A stretch of 64,000 nt of DNA from Erwinia amylovora (GCF_017161565.1 NZ_CP066796.1:186001-250000), one strand, 5' to 3'; shown: positions 31,213-40,824, numbered from the stretch's first letter. Program-made: numbers and translations. Notes: generated from the sequence alone by a model not told the origin.

Positions 31213-31380
31213 ACGGTCATGATTATTGTCAGCAAAGTGACAGCGGAAGGAAGCTGACGGAGTGAGGAAAAACTCCTGAAGTTGTCTGGAAAAATACCGT
31301 ATATAGCCAGAATGGCTGCTGCCGTAAAATAGCACGCAAGAATATGCAGATGAAACGGGGATAATGGATCGGATTCAACT
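31213..31380 (+). pseudogene. Decayed duplicate of the glgP 3' end
   Basis: AAGAATATGCAGATGAAA at 31338-31355 matches glgP 30105-30122 except at two third-codon positions (GCC/GCA and GAC/GAT, both silent; codons read KEYADE/QEYADE). The match continues through GGGG-TATTGAGCCGG-TTCAG against GGGGATAATGGATCGGATTCAA. Upstream, ATATAGCCAGAATGG (31301-31315) matches ATATCGCCAATATGG of glgP (30063 on), and AAAGTGACAGCGG (from 31234) resembles AAAGTGGACAAGCTG. Small indels and stops break the frame. Found by eye; the borders are approximate. Confidence 0.5.
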
Positions 31381-31407
31381 TTGCTGCGGTTTACCTCCCC
31401 AGTGAGT

Positions 31408-31434
31408 TGGAACCCGATTAATGGCAATTCCGCC
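31408..31434 (+). promoter_or_regulatory. GGAACC motif with CCGC after 15 bases (weak HrpL-box resemblance)
   Basis: GGAACC at 31408-31413 and CCGCCA at 31429-31434. Hrp boxes read GGAACC-N15/16-CCAC. The first block is perfect and the second has one mismatch in CCAC and poor flanks. It lies 153 bases ahead of the gene at 31567. Weak evidence only. Confidence 0.2.
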
Positions 31435-31566
31435 AGGCGTCCTTCTTAATCCACCACATTCTATTCTCTGGCAGTAAGCCGTATGCAATAAATTATTCAG
31501 GCCGTGAATGGCTTTTGCAAAAAATGAGAATTTTGTCAATGTCGTTCCGATTTTTAAGGATTGATG

Positions 31567-32013
31567 ATGAATATTCACCCCGCAAACGCGGAAAAAACGA
31601 CCTTTTCTTCCACAGATAGTGAACAACATAGCGCCAGCTCGCAGCTGCCGGCTAAACTGAAAGAAATAGACAATTCTAATGAGCCATTAGAAAAACCCAC
31701 TAAAAAACAGAGTTTATCATCTCAGGATCTTGCCGGGAAAGTGCCTGATGCCGAATTAAAAAACCTGTTAGCTTCACGGAAAAAAGAGCTTGAGGAAAGA
31801 CGGGATCTTCTTAATGAGAAAAACGCAGCCACAGCCGATGTAATAAACTTTTCCTGCCAGCAAAGAGGCATCTTTCCCGGCAAGGGCGAAGTCGTACCGG
31901 GCGGGGAACAAATGACTCTCTATGGGCTTACTAAGGACAAATGTGATGAGTTAAAGGAGATTGAGGCAGAATTAGCAACAATTGATCTGAAATTGTTGCA
32001 ATTGCAAAAGTGA
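31567..32013 (+). CDS. Unrecognised 148-residue protein with Ser/Thr-rich N-terminus
   Basis: No family recognised. AAGGA at 31556-31560 is six bases from the ATG at 31567 and three from an ATG at 31564; the former is preferred. The first 50 residues are polar and rich in Ser, Thr, Gln and Asn (TTFSSTDSEQHSASSQLPAK). The middle (LLASRKKELEERRDLLNEKN) and the end (ELKEIEAELATIDLKLLQLQ) look like coiled coils. There are two cysteines and no signal peptide. The polar start resembles type III secretion signals, but this is only an impression. GC is about 43 percent. It lies downstream of the decayed glgP fragment and convergent with glpD. Confidence 0.7.
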   Translation: MNIHPANAEKTTFSSTDSEQHSASSQLPAKLKEIDNSNEPLEKPTKKQSLSSQDLAGKVPDAELKNLLASRKKELEERRDLLNEKNAATADVINFSCQQRGIFPGKGEVVPGGEQMTLYGLTKDKCDELKEIEAELATIDLKLLQLQK

Positions 32014-32104
32014 AGGCGGCTTTCAGGAAGCGAACATAAAGAGACTCATTTCTGTTCACCTGCCATCCTGGCGTGGCGCAGTTCGTCCACGAGGTCAATA
32101 CTGA

Positions 32105-32134
32105 GGGGCGGACCTTGATCTGTTGCTCCGCCCT
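32105..32134. terminator. Hairpin between convergent ORF and glpD
   Basis: GGGCGGA (32106-32112) pairs with TCCGCCC (32127-32133). It lies just beyond the glpD stop and has no T-run, so it is an imperfect terminator candidate. Confidence 0.4.
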
Positions 32135-32141
32135 GTAACCA

Positions 32142-33647
32142 TCAGGATGCCAGTGATAACAGCGGCTTGGCATGCTGCGCCAGCCATTCACCAACCCTTG
32201 CCTGCTGCTGCTGATTCAGCCACATCCCTTCTTTGGTACGACGCCAGAGGGCATCGTCGGTGGCACGTACCCACTCATTTTCTACCAGATAGCGTAGTTC
32301 GGCTTCGTAGAAATGGTGGCCAAACAGTTCACCCAGGTCTGCCAGGCTGGTAGCACCTTTAAGCAGCTGCTCGCTGTTACTGCCGTAGGTACGCGCATAG
32401 TGGCGCGCCAGCTCAACGCTGATAAACGGGAAACGGCGGCGCAGGCTGACGGCATATTCGTCACGCGTTCCGGCAAAGTTCCCGCCCGGCAGCACGCAGC
32501 TTTTGGTCCAGGCGGCACCCGCTTGCGGGTAGTATTTGCTCAGTTTTTCCATCGCGTGTTCGGCCAGCTTGCGGTAGGTGGTCAGCTTGCCGCCAAACAC
32601 CGATAGCAGCGGAGCCTGGCCGTCATCATCATGCACATCCAGCGTATAATCGCGGGTGATGGCCTGTGGAGAATCTGACTCGTCATCGCACAGCGGGCGC
32701 ACGCCGGAGTAGCTCCAGACGATATCGTCGCGGGCCAGGTCTTGCTTAAAATGCGCGTTAAACACCTTCAGCAGATAATCGATCTCGTTATCATCGATTT
32801 TGACATCATGCGCATCACCTTTGTACTCAACGTCGGTGGTACCGATAATCGAGAACTCATCCATCCACGGGATGACAAACACAATACGGCTATCTTCATT
32901 CTGCAGAATGTAGGCTTGCTTCTGCGTACCAACGCGCGGTACGACGATATGGCTGCCCTTGATCAGCCGTATACCGTACGGCGACTTGAGTTTCAGGCCG
33001 TCATCAAACAGCTGTTTGACCCACGGACCGGCGGCATTGACCAGACCTTTAGCACGCCAGGTAAGGGTTTTGCCGCTGTCGATATCTTCGGCTTCAACGG
33101 TCCACAGGCCATTTTCACGCCAGGCGCGCGTGACGCGGGTGCGGGTGCGGACTTCGCCGCCACGTTTTTCAACCTGTTGCGCGTTAAGCACCACCAGACG
33201 GGCATCATCGACCCAGCAGTCAGAATATTCGAAACCGCGCACGATTTCAGGCTTCAGTACCGAGTCTGAGCCAAAACGCACGCTTTTACTGCCCGGCAGG
33301 CTGGTACGTTTGCCCAGGTGATCGTACATAAACAGGCCCATGCGGATCATCCAGGCCGGGCGCAGATGCGGGCGATGTGGCAGCAAAAAGCGCATCGGAA
33401 AGGCAATATGGGGGGCCATTTTCAGCAGCACTTCGCGTTCGGCCAGCGCTTCGCCGACCAGGCGGAATTCGTAGTGTTCCAGATAGCGCAGGCCGCCGTG
33501 GATCAGTTTTGAACTGGCGGAAGAGGTGGCGCAGGCGAGATCTTGCGCCTCCAGCATCAGCACCGACAGCCCGCGCCCGGCGGCATCAGCCGCGATGCCG
33601 GCACCATTAATGCCGCCGCCGATTACGATCAGGTCTTTGGTTTCCAC
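32142..33647 (-). CDS. glpD: Aerobic glycerol-3-phosphate dehydrogenase GlpD
   Basis: 501 residues, the E. coli length. FAD-binding IVIGGGINGAGIAADAAGRG near the N-terminus; DAO-fold motifs SSASSKLIHGGLRYLEHYEF and YSGVRPLCDDES. It oxidises glycerol-3-phosphate to dihydroxyacetone phosphate at the inner membrane and passes electrons to ubiquinone. The start is GTG at 33647, five bases from a strong GGAGGAG site; the ATG in between is out of frame. A GlpR operator lies upstream. Confidence 0.97.
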   Translation of the reverse strand: METKDLIVIGGGINGAGIAADAAGRGLSVLMLEAQDLACATSSASSKLIHGGLRYLEHYEFRLVGEALAEREVLLKMAPHIAFPMRFLLPHRPHLRPAWMIRMGLFMYDHLGKRTSLPGSKSVRFGSDSVLKPEIVRGFEYSDCWVDDARLVVLNAQQVEKRGGEVRTRTRVTRAWRENGLWTVEAEDIDSGKTLTWRAKGLVNAAGPWVKQLFDDGLKLKSPYGIRLIKGSHIVVPRVGTQKQAYILQNEDSRIVFVIPWMDEFSIIGTTDVEYKGDAHDVKIDDNEIDYLLKVFNAHFKQDLARDDIVWSYSGVRPLCDDESDSPQAITRDYTLDVHDDDGQAPLLSVFGGKLTTYRKLAEHAMEKLSKYYPQAGAAWTKSCVLPGGNFAGTRDEYAVSLRRRFPFISVELARHYARTYGSNSEQLLKGATSLADLGELFGHHFYEAELRYLVENEWVRATDDALWRRTKEGMWLNQQQQARVGEWLAQHAKPLLSLAS

Positions 33648-33678
33648 GTCATCTCCTCCGATATTCGGAATTTCCAGT

Positions 33679-33701
33679 AATGTTCGTTTTCGAGCATTAT
33701 A
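33679..33701 (-). promoter_or_regulatory. glpD promoter -10 with overlapping GlpR operator
   Basis: ATGTTCGTTTTCGAGCAT (33680-33697) is a near-perfect inverted repeat that fits the GlpR consensus WATGTTCGWTAWCGAACATW. It partly covers a perfect minus-strand -10 TATAAT (33696-33701). Repression by GlpR from the nearby gene is inferred. No good -35 is seen. Confidence 0.75.
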
Positions 33702-33883
33702 CTAGTCGCAAAGCAACATTGACGCCAGCATTAAGCTGATAAAACCTTGATGCGTGATGCCGATAACGTCTTTGCAGCAAATAAAAAGGCTGAAACCCAT
33801 TCGTTTTTCTGGTTATTGTGCGCCGGGTCCAGGCTACAATGGGCGCTGTTTCGCCATTAATTTTGCTTTTGACGAGAACCATC

Positions 33884-34207
33884 ATGGATCAATTTGAGTG
33901 CATTAACATCCTGCAGGCGCAGCAAAAACTGGCGGACGGCAACGCATTGCTGGTCGATATTCGCGACGCGCAAAGTTTTGCCGCCGCTCATGCCAGCGGC
34001 GCCATTCACCTGAGCAACGACTCGCTGCCTCTGTTCCTTTCTCAGAGCGATCTCCGCCTGCCGGTGTTGGTCATGTGCTACCACGGTAACAGCAGTAAGG
34101 GAGCCGCGCAGTATCTGCTGAATCAGGGCTTTGCGGCAGCCTATAGCATTGACGGCGGTTTCGAAGCCTGGCGTACGGCTTTCCCGCAGCAGGTTAGCGC
34201 GCAATAA
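33884..34207 (+). CDS. glpE: Thiosulfate sulfurtransferase GlpE (single-domain rhodanese)
   Basis: 107 residues (E. coli 108) from the ATG at 33884 (MDQFECINI); an upstream start at 33818 adds unmatched residues. Rhodanese loop [16 protein letters not shown] with catalytic Cys65, and [10 protein letters not shown] at the end. It moves sulfane sulfur from thiosulfate to thiol acceptors such as thioredoxin. It heads glpEGR, divergent from glpD. Confidence 0.95.
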   Translation: MDQFECINILQAQQKLADGNALLVDIRDAQSFAAAHASGAIHLSNDSLPLFLSQSDLRLPVLVMCYHGNSSKGAAQYLLNQGFAAAYSIDGGFEAWRTAFPQQVSAQ

Positions 34208-34321
34208 TGCCCGAGCGGCGGTAGCGTAACGTGCAGCCTGCAACTTGTCGGCTGAAGCCGTTATACTGCCGCCACGTTGTCCGATTGTGTCCGTATCTGA
34301 ATAAAAGGAAGTCGTTCAATT

Positions 34322-35134
34322 ATGCGCATTACCCATTTCACTCATCTTCGCCCGGCGCAGGCGTTTGTTGATTATATGGCCACGCGCGGCATCCGGTTAC
34401 GCATCGAGCAAGACGGCGGCTATACGCTGTGGCTGGATGATGAATCGCAGATCGGCGTGGTCGAAAACGAACTTAACCAGTTTTTTCGCGATCCCAACCA
34501 TGCGCGCTATCAGGCAGCCAGCTGGCACGCCGGTACCACTAAAAGCGGCATGCATTATCAGCACACTTCGCTGCTGGCTAATTTGCGCGAACGCGCAGGG
34601 CCGCTAAGCCTGTTGGTGATCGCGGCCTGTGTGCTGGTGTTTATCCTGATGCAGGTGCTGGGTGACCAGACGGTGATGAGCCTGCTGTCATGGCCGGATG
34701 AAACGCAGCATTATCAACTGTGGCGCTGGTTCAGCCACGCGCTGCTGCACTTTTCACTGCTGCATATCCTGTTTAACCTGATGTGGTTCTGGTATCTCGG
34801 CGGGGCGCTGGAAAAGCGGCTTGGCGCGGGCAAATTGTTCGTTATCATGCTGATATCGGCGCTGCTTAGCGGCTGGATGCAGGCAAAATTTAGCGGCCTG
34901 CTGTTTGGCGGGCTGTCCGGGGTGGTGTATGCCCTGATGGGCTATAGCTGGCTGCGTGGCGAGCGCGATCCTGACAGCGGCATCTTTTTGCCGCGCGGAC
35001 TGATGGCCTTCGCGGTTCTCTGGCTGCTGGTGGGCTGGTTCGGCTGGTTTGGTTTGTCAATAGCCAATGCGGCCCATGTGACCGGCCTGCTGGTCGGGCT
35101 GGCGATGGCCTTTGTTGATACGCGCCGGCGTTAA
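34322..35134 (+). CDS. glpG: Rhomboid intramembrane serine protease GlpG
   Basis: 270 residues (E. coli 276). A soluble N-terminal domain of about 90 residues is followed by six membrane segments. Catalytic Ser199 is in [14 protein letters not shown] and His252 in [10 protein letters not shown], with WWY-like [18 protein letters not shown] in loop 1. It cuts membrane segments within the inner membrane and has been linked to quality control of orphan membrane proteins. It lies between glpE and glpR. Confidence 0.96.
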   Translation: MRITHFTHLRPAQAFVDYMATRGIRLRIEQDGGYTLWLDDESQIGVVENELNQFFRDPNHARYQAASWHAGTTKSGMHYQHTSLLANLRERAGPLSLLVIAACVLVFILMQVLGDQTVMSLLSWPDETQHYQLWRWFSHALLHFSLLHILFNLMWFWYLGGALEKRLGAGKLFVIMLISALLSGWMQAKFSGLLFGGLSGVVYALMGYSWLRGERDPDSGIFLPRGLMAFAVLWLLVGWFGWFGLSIANAAHVTGLLVGLAMAFVDTRRR

Positions 35135-35195
35135 TTTATCAATAGCGCTCACCGATATCGGGCGGCCGGCAGGATAACGGGAAAAGGGGAAGCGA

Positions 35196-35954
35196 GTGAA
35201 GCAGACACAACGTCATGACGCCATCATCGACCTGGTACGGCATCAGGGATATGTCAGTACCGAAGAGCTGGTAGAGCATTTTGCCGTCAGCCCGCAAACC
35301 ATTCGCCGCGACTTAAACGATCTGGCGGAGCAGAACAGAATTCAGCGCCATCATGGCGGCGCGGCTTTACCCTCCACCTCGGAAAACAGCGCCTGGCAGG
35401 AGCGCAAAATGATGTGGTCGCTGGAAAAAGCGCGTATCGCCCGGCGCGTTGCCAGCCAGATCCCGGATGGCGCCTCGCTGTTTATTGACATCGGCACCAC
35501 GCCGGAAGCGGTGGCGCATGCGCTGATGAATCACAGTAATCTGCGCATCGTCACCAATAACCTCAACGTGGCGGTACTGCTGATGGCGAAGCCCGATTTC
35601 CGTTTGATTCTGGCAGGGGGTGAAGTGCGCACCCGCGACGGTGGGATTATCGGCGAGGCGACGCTGGATTATATCTCTCAGTTCCGCCTTGATTACGGCA
35701 TTCTGGGGATCAGCGGCATCGATATGGACGGATCGCTGCTGGACTTCGACTATCACGAAGTGCGTACCAAGCGGGCGATTATTGATAACTCACGCTGCGT
35801 GATGCTGGTTGCCGATCATTCGAAATTTGGCCGTAATGCGATGGTGAATTTGGGCCATATGGGAATGATTGACTACCTGTTTACCGACCAAATGCCGCCG
35901 GGCAGCGTGCTGAAAACCATTGAGCAGCACAACGTTCATCTGGAAATTTGTTAA
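35196..35954 (+). CDS. glpR: Glycerol-3-phosphate regulon repressor GlpR (DeoR family)
   Basis: 252 residues from a GTG at 35196 with AGGGGAAGC upstream. An N-terminal DeoR helix-turn-helix (YVSTEELVEHFAVSPQTIRR) and the effector domain with DIGTTPEAVAHAL and the DYHEVRTKRAI motif. It represses glp genes until glycerol-3-phosphate binds. An operator is visible before glpD. Confidence 0.96.
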   Translation: MKQTQRHDAIIDLVRHQGYVSTEELVEHFAVSPQTIRRDLNDLAEQNRIQRHHGGAALPSTSENSAWQERKMMWSLEKARIARRVASQIPDGASLFIDIGTTPEAVAHALMNHSNLRIVTNNLNVAVLLMAKPDFRLILAGGEVRTRDGGIIGEATLDYISQFRLDYGILGISGIDMDGSLLDFDYHEVRTKRAIIDNSRCVMLVADHSKFGRNAMVNLGHMGMIDYLFTDQMPPGSVLKTIEQHNVHLEIC

Positions 35955-36062
35955 GCGCCAGCCCACTCTTCTCTGATTGCACCTGGCGCAGTGCGCCGTC
36001 CGCTATCTCCCCACCGGTCGGGCTGTCTGGCCAAAAAAGAGACTCACATCCGCTTTTTTTTT

Positions 36063-36091
36063 GCTCATTGTCTTCCGCAATGAGCTTTTTT
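36063..36091 (+). terminator. glpR rho-independent terminator
   Basis: GCTCATTG and CAATGAGC flank TCTTCCG, followed by TTTTTT. It lies about 110 bases after the glpR stop and 75 before malP, so malPQ should have its own promoter. Confidence 0.88.
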
Positions 36092-36112
36092 CCGTTTTGC
36101 CGTCTTAACTGT

Positions 36113-36132
36113 AAGGTGTTTGTGCTCACCTT
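36113..36132. promoter_or_regulatory. Inverted repeat upstream of malP
   Basis: AAGGTG and CACCTT flank TTTGTGCT, ending 33 bases before the malP start. It could be an operator or an mRNA hairpin. MalT boxes (GGATGA-type) are not seen in this gap. Confidence 0.4.
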
Positions 36133-36165
36133 TTCAGCTGTACCCAACAATTCGCGAGGGACGGT

Positions 36166-38568
36166 ATGCCGCAGCAGAAATTCAATAGGACCCGTTTTGA
36201 AGCTGCCCTGACGCGTCAGTGGCAGCAGCTGGGCCACGTCAGCGCCAGTGAGATGACCTCACATCAGTGGTGGCAGGCGATAAGCCGCGCGTTGGCAGAA
36301 TTGCTGGCGGCTCAGCCAGCGGCGAAAACGGCCAAAAATCAGCGTCACGTTAACTATATCTCGATGGAATTCCTGGTCGGCCGCCTGACGGGTAATAACC
36401 TGCTTAATCTCGGCTGGTACGATGAGGTGAAAGCGGTGCTGGCCGGGTATCAGCGCGATCTCAGTGAACTGCTGGAGGAAGAAACAGACCCGGCGCTGGG
36501 CAATGGCGGTTTAGGAAGACTGGCGGCCTGCTATCTTGACTCGATGGCAACGGTGGGCCAGGCGGCCATCGGCTACGGCCTTAACTATCAATACGGCCTG
36601 TTCCGCCAGTCGTTTGCCGACGGTAAACAACAGGAAGCGCCTGATAACTGGCAGCGTGAGCGCTACCCGTGGTTTCGCCATAACGCCGCGCTGGATGTTG
36701 ATGTCGGTTTCGGCGGTAAAGTGGTGAAAAACGACAGCGGCAGTTTCTGCTGGCAACCGGCGTTTACCGTGCGCGGTGAAGCCTGGGATTTACCGGTAAC
36801 CGGCTATGGTAACGGCGTGGTACAGCCGCTGCGATTGTGGCAGGCCACGCACGCCAGCCCGTTCGACCTGACCCTTTTTAATGACGGCAAATTCCTTCAG
36901 GCCGAGCAACAGGGCATCGATGCTGCAAAGCTGACGAAGGTGCTTTACCCGAACGACAACCATCAGCAGGGCAAGCGTCTGCGCCTGATGCAGCAGTATT
37001 TCCAGTGCGCCTGTTCGGTAGCCGACATTCTGCGCCGCCATCATCTTGCCGGGCGCAACATCCGGCAGCTGCCCGACTTCGAAACGATCCAGCTAAACGA
37101 CACCCATCCCACCATTGCCATTCCTGAAATGCTGCGCGTGCTGCTGGATGAACACTCGCTAAGCTGGGAGCAAGCCTGGGCGATTGTTAGCAAGACCTTC
37201 GCCTATACCAATCACACCCTGATGCCGGAAGCGCTGGAGCGCTGGGACGAGCGGCTGGTGCGCAGCCTGCTGCCGCGTCATTTTACCCTGATCAAAGAGA
37301 TCGACCGCCGCTTTAAGCAACAGGTTGAACAGCAGTGGCCGGGTGATAAAAAGGCTTGGGCGAAACTGGCGCTGGTGCATGATAAGCAGGTGCGCATGGC
37401 GAATATCTGTGTGGTCAGCGGATTTGCCGTTAACGGCGTGGCGGCGCTGCATTCGGATCTGGTGGTGAAAGACCTGTTCCCGGAATATCACCAGCTGTGG
37501 CCAGAAAAATTCCATAACGTCACCAACGGTATTACGCCACGGCGCTGGTTGAAGCAGTGCAATCCGGCGCTGGCGCAGCTGATCGACAGCACGCTACAGG
37601 TGGAATGGGTGAACCAGCTCGATGCGCTGCGGGGGCTGGAGCCCTTCGCCGGTAATAAAGCGTTTCGTCAGCAGTATCGTCAAATCAAGCAGGCCAACAA
37701 GCAGCGGCTGGCGGCGTATATCGCCCGGATCACCGGCATTATCGTCAACCCGACGGCGCTGTTCGATGTGCAAATTAAGCGCCTGCATGAATACAAACGT
37801 CAGCATCTCGGCCTGCTGCATATCCTTTCACTCTACAAGCGGCTGCGCGATAACCCGCAGCTGGACGCGGTACCGCGCGTCTTTCTGTTTGGTGCTAAAG
37901 CCGCACCGGGCTACTACCTGGCAAAAAATATCATCTACGCCATTAATAAGGTTGCTGAGAGGATCAACCATGACCCGCTGGTTGGCGACAGGCTGAAGGT
38001 GGTGTTTATCCCTGATTATCGTATTAGCGCCGCCGAGCTGATGATCCCGGCGGCGGACCTCTCCGAGCAAATCTCCACCGCAGGTTATGAAGCTTCCGGC
38101 ACCGGCAATATGAAGCTGGCGCTTAACGGCGCACTGACTATCGGCACGCTGGACGGTGCCAATGTTGAGATTGCCGAACAGGTGGGCGATGAAAATATCT
38201 TTATTTTTGGTCACACGGCGGAACAGGTCAAGGCGCTGAAAGCGGGCGGCTATGATCCGATCAAGCTGCGCAAAAAGGACAGGCATCTTGACGGCCTGTT
38301 GAAAGAGCTGGAGACAGGCCAGTTCAGCAATGGCGACAAACAGGCGTTCGAGATGCTGCTGCACAGCCTTGGTAAAGGGGGCGACCCCTGGCTGGTGCTG
38401 GCGGATTTTGCCAGCTACTGCGCCGCACAGTTGCAGGTAGAGGCGCTGTACCGTGACCCGGAAGCCTGGACGCACGCGGCAATCCTCAATACCGCCCGCA
38501 GCGGCAAGTTCAGCTCCGATCGCTCAATTCGCGATTATCAGCAGCGCATCTGGCAGGCCAGACGGTAA
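36166..38568 (+). CDS. malP: Maltodextrin phosphorylase MalP (GT35)
   Basis: 800 residues (E. coli 797). The pyridoxal-phosphate lysine is in [16 protein letters not shown], followed by [12 protein letters not shown]. It shares the full phosphorylase fold with GlgP in this window but is the MalP branch ([20 protein letters not shown]). It cuts linear maltodextrins to glucose-1-phosphate. ATG at 36166 follows GAGGGACGG. The gene follows glpR on the same strand; malT, which lies divergent from malP in E. coli, is absent. Confidence 0.96.
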   Translation: MPQQKFNRTRFEAALTRQWQQLGHVSASEMTSHQWWQAISRALAELLAAQPAAKTAKNQRHVNYISMEFLVGRLTGNNLLNLGWYDEVKAVLAGYQRDLSELLEEETDPALGNGGLGRLAACYLDSMATVGQAAIGYGLNYQYGLFRQSFADGKQQEAPDNWQRERYPWFRHNAALDVDVGFGGKVVKNDSGSFCWQPAFTVRGEAWDLPVTGYGNGVVQPLRLWQATHASPFDLTLFNDGKFLQAEQQGIDAAKLTKVLYPNDNHQQGKRLRLMQQYFQCACSVADILRRHHLAGRNIRQLPDFETIQLNDTHPTIAIPEMLRVLLDEHSLSWEQAWAIVSKTFAYTNHTLMPEALERWDERLVRSLLPRHFTLIKEIDRRFKQQVEQQWPGDKKAWAKLALVHDKQVRMANICVVSGFAVNGVAALHSDLVVKDLFPEYHQLWPEKFHNVTNGITPRRWLKQCNPALAQLIDSTLQVEWVNQLDALRGLEPFAGNKAFRQQYRQIKQANKQRLAAYIARITGIIVNPTALFDVQIKRLHEYKRQHLGLLHILSLYKRLRDNPQLDAVPRVFLFGAKAAPGYYLAKNIIYAINKVAERINHDPLVGDRLKVVFIPDYRISAAELMIPAADLSEQISTAGYEASGTGNMKLALNGALTIGTLDGANVEIAEQVGDENIFIFGHTAEQVKALKAGGYDPIKLRKKDRHLDGLLKELETGQFSNGDKQAFEMLLHSLGKGGDPWLVLADFASYCAAQLQVEALYRDPEAWTHAAILNTARSGKFSSDRSIRDYQQRIWQARR

Positions 38569-38580
38569 AGGAGCAAGGCG

Positions 38581-40650
38581 ATGAGTATAAAAAAAGTTGC
38601 ACAGGCTAGCGCTGCGGCTGGTATTGCCCCCACCTGGGTCAATGCTGCCGGTAAAGAGCAGGCCGTCAGTCAGGCGACGCGTGAAAAGCTGCTGGCGGCA
38701 ATGAATCCGCCGCAAAAAGCCAGCAACGCCCCGCTGCCCCCCTGTAAGGTGCTGCTGAAAAAACGGGTTCAGCAGCTACAGATTGGCGGCAAAGGCGACT
38801 ATCAATGGCAGCTGCACGGCGAGCACGGTAAGACGTTTCAGGGAAGCGTATGCGCTGGAGAGCTACTGACGCTGCCGGCGAACTTGCCCAACGGCTATCA
38901 TCAGCTGCTGCTTCGCCAGGGGAAGAAGCAGTGGGCGTGCCGGGTTATTGTTGCCCCCAGGCGCTGTTATGAACCGGCAGTGCTCAAACAGGGCGGCAAA
39001 TTGTGGGGCGCGATTGTGCAGCTTTATACCCTACGCTCGCAGCACAACTGGGGGACAGGCGACTTCGGCGATCTGAAGCGCATGATAAGCGAGATCGCCG
39101 TACGCGGCGGATCCTTTATCGGCCTTAATCCCATCCATGCCTTGTACCCTGGCATCCCGGAAAACGCCAGCCCTTACAGCCCTTCATCGCGCCGCTGGCT
39201 CAACGTGATGTATATCGACGTAGCTGCGGTGGTCGACTTCCAGCAAAGCCAGGCCGCGCAGCGCTGGTGGCGACAGAAGAATACCCGGCAGCGGCTGAAA
39301 AAGGTGCGCCAGGCAGATTGGGTGGATTACGCCGCGGTGGGTGAACTCAAAATTCGCGGGCTGCGCTTCGGCTGGCAGCAGTTCTCGCAGCGTACGCAGC
39401 AGGATGCCACCCGCATTGAATTCGAACAGTTTATTGTCGATGGCGGGCAAAGCCTGGCTGACCAGGCTGCCTATGACGCCCTTCATGCGCAGATGCTGCA
39501 AGAAGACGCGGAGCGCTGGGGCTGGCCGGCGTGGCCGGAAGCTTATCAACACGGGCACAGCGACGCGGTGCAACGGTTCCGTTGTGAACAGGCTGATGAA
39601 GTGCGTTTCTGGCAATGGCTGCAATGGCTGGCCGACCGTCAGTTCGCCGAATGCTGGCAGTGCTGTCAGCAGCACCATATGCCGATTGGCCTGTACCGGG
39701 ACCTGGCGGTTGGCGTGGCGCAAGGCGGGGCAGAAACCTGGTGTGACCGCGAGCTGTATCGCCTGCAGGCTTCGGTAGGAGCGCCGCCGGATATCCTTGG
39801 CCCGCAGGGGCAGAACTGGGGGTTGCCGCCAATGGATCCGCATGTACTGACCGCGCGGGGTTATCAACCCTTTATCGATATGCTGCGCGCAAATATGGTC
39901 AACTGCGGCGCATTGCGCATTGACCATGTGATGTCGCTGCTGCGCCTGTGGTGGATCCCTTACGGTGAAACCGCCAACTTTGGGGCCTATGTTCACTACC
40001 CGGTGGACGATCTGATGGCGATCCTCGCACTGGAAAGCGAGCGCCAACAGTGCATGGTGATTGGTGAAGATCTCGGCACGGTTCCGGCTGAAATCGTCAG
40101 CAAGCTGCGCGATAACCGCATTTACTCGTGGAAGGTCCTCTATTTTGAGCAGGATGAAACGGGGCGTTACCGCTCTCCTGATGCCTGGCCACGTCAGTCG
40201 ATGGCCAGCGCCACCACCCACGATTTGCCTACGCTAGGTGGTTTCTGGAGCGCAGGGGACTTAACCCTGGGTGAAACGCTGGGGCTGTACCCGGATAAGC
40301 AGGTACTCAGTGAACTGTTTGCCGACCGGGCGCACAAAAAACAGCAGCTGCTTGATGCCCTGCACCGTGCGGGCTGCGTAGCGAAACGCTGCGCTAAACA
40401 GGCGGCTAAGATGGCGATGTCGGCGGCTTTGAACCGCGGCCTGCAGCGCTATATCGCCGACAGTCATAGCGCGCTGCTCGGCCTGCAGCCTGAGGACTGG
40501 CTGAATATGGAGAAGCCGGTCAACGTACCGGGTACCACTGACCAGTACCCGAACTGGCGACGCAAGCTAAGCGTAACGCAGGAGGTCATGTTTGCCGATG
40601 CCAGAATTAACCGCCTGCTTAAAGATCTCAATAAACGCCGCAGCGGCTGA
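38581..40650 (+). CDS. malQ: 4-alpha-glucanotransferase MalQ (amylomaltase, GH77)
   Basis: 689 residues (E. coli 694). An N-terminal enterobacterial extension is followed by the GH77 barrel with GALRIDHVMSLLRLWWIP (nucleophile Asp), CMVIGEDLGTVP (Glu) and TTHDLPTLGGFWS (Asp). It moves dextrinyl groups between maltodextrins, making chains long enough for MalP. It begins 12 bases after malP with AAAGGAGCAAGG as ribosome site. Confidence 0.96.
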   Translation: MSIKKVAQASAAAGIAPTWVNAAGKEQAVSQATREKLLAAMNPPQKASNAPLPPCKVLLKKRVQQLQIGGKGDYQWQLHGEHGKTFQGSVCAGELLTLPANLPNGYHQLLLRQGKKQWACRVIVAPRRCYEPAVLKQGGKLWGAIVQLYTLRSQHNWGTGDFGDLKRMISEIAVRGGSFIGLNPIHALYPGIPENASPYSPSSRRWLNVMYIDVAAVVDFQQSQAAQRWWRQKNTRQRLKKVRQADWVDYAAVGELKIRGLRFGWQQFSQRTQQDATRIEFEQFIVDGGQSLADQAAYDALHAQMLQEDAERWGWPAWPEAYQHGHSDAVQRFRCEQADEVRFWQWLQWLADRQFAECWQCCQQHHMPIGLYRDLAVGVAQGGAETWCDRELYRLQASVGAPPDILGPQGQNWGLPPMDPHVLTARGYQPFIDMLRANMVNCGALRIDHVMSLLRLWWIPYGETANFGAYVHYPVDDLMAILALESERQQCMVIGEDLGTVPAEIVSKLRDNRIYSWKVLYFEQDETGRYRSPDAWPRQSMASATTHDLPTLGGFWSAGDLTLGETLGLYPDKQVLSELFADRAHKKQQLLDALHRAGCVAKRCAKQAAKMAMSAALNRGLQRYIADSHSALLGLQPEDWLNMEKPVNVPGTTDQYPNWRRKLSVTQEVMFADARINRLLKDLNKRRSG

Positions 40651-40793
40651 CTTGCGGTCTGCGGCGGCCGGAACAGGGCGCGCCGATGGGGGCAGGCATT
40701 CTGCCATGAGATATCGGCAGGGCGCTGGTCAGAAAGAGAGCGGTTTTTTGGGTTTGATATGCTGCCAGCCGGACAGAGGAGAGTTCGCTACGT

Positions 40794-40820
40794 AAGGGGG
40801 CAAGTATCCCCGGCCCCCTT
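40794..40820. terminator. Hairpin between convergent malQ and nfuA
   Basis: AAGGGGGC and GCCCCCTT flank AAGTATCCCCG, four bases from the nfuA stop. There is only a short T-run. It probably serves both convergent genes. Confidence 0.5.
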
Positions 40821-40824
40821 TATA

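Larger units (their letters stand above)
31200..31566. other. Intergenic region inside the accessory pocket
   Basis: 367 bases. The left half (31213-31380) resembles a decayed glgP 3' end. The right half holds GGAACC at 31408-31413 and the leader of the gene at 31567. No intact gene is seen on either strand. Confidence 0.6.

Noticed and set aside
31375..31629. 84-codon minus-strand frame across the accessory pocket
   Set aside because: It overlaps the start of the better supported plus-strand gene and part of the glgP-like fragment, and shows no family resemblance.
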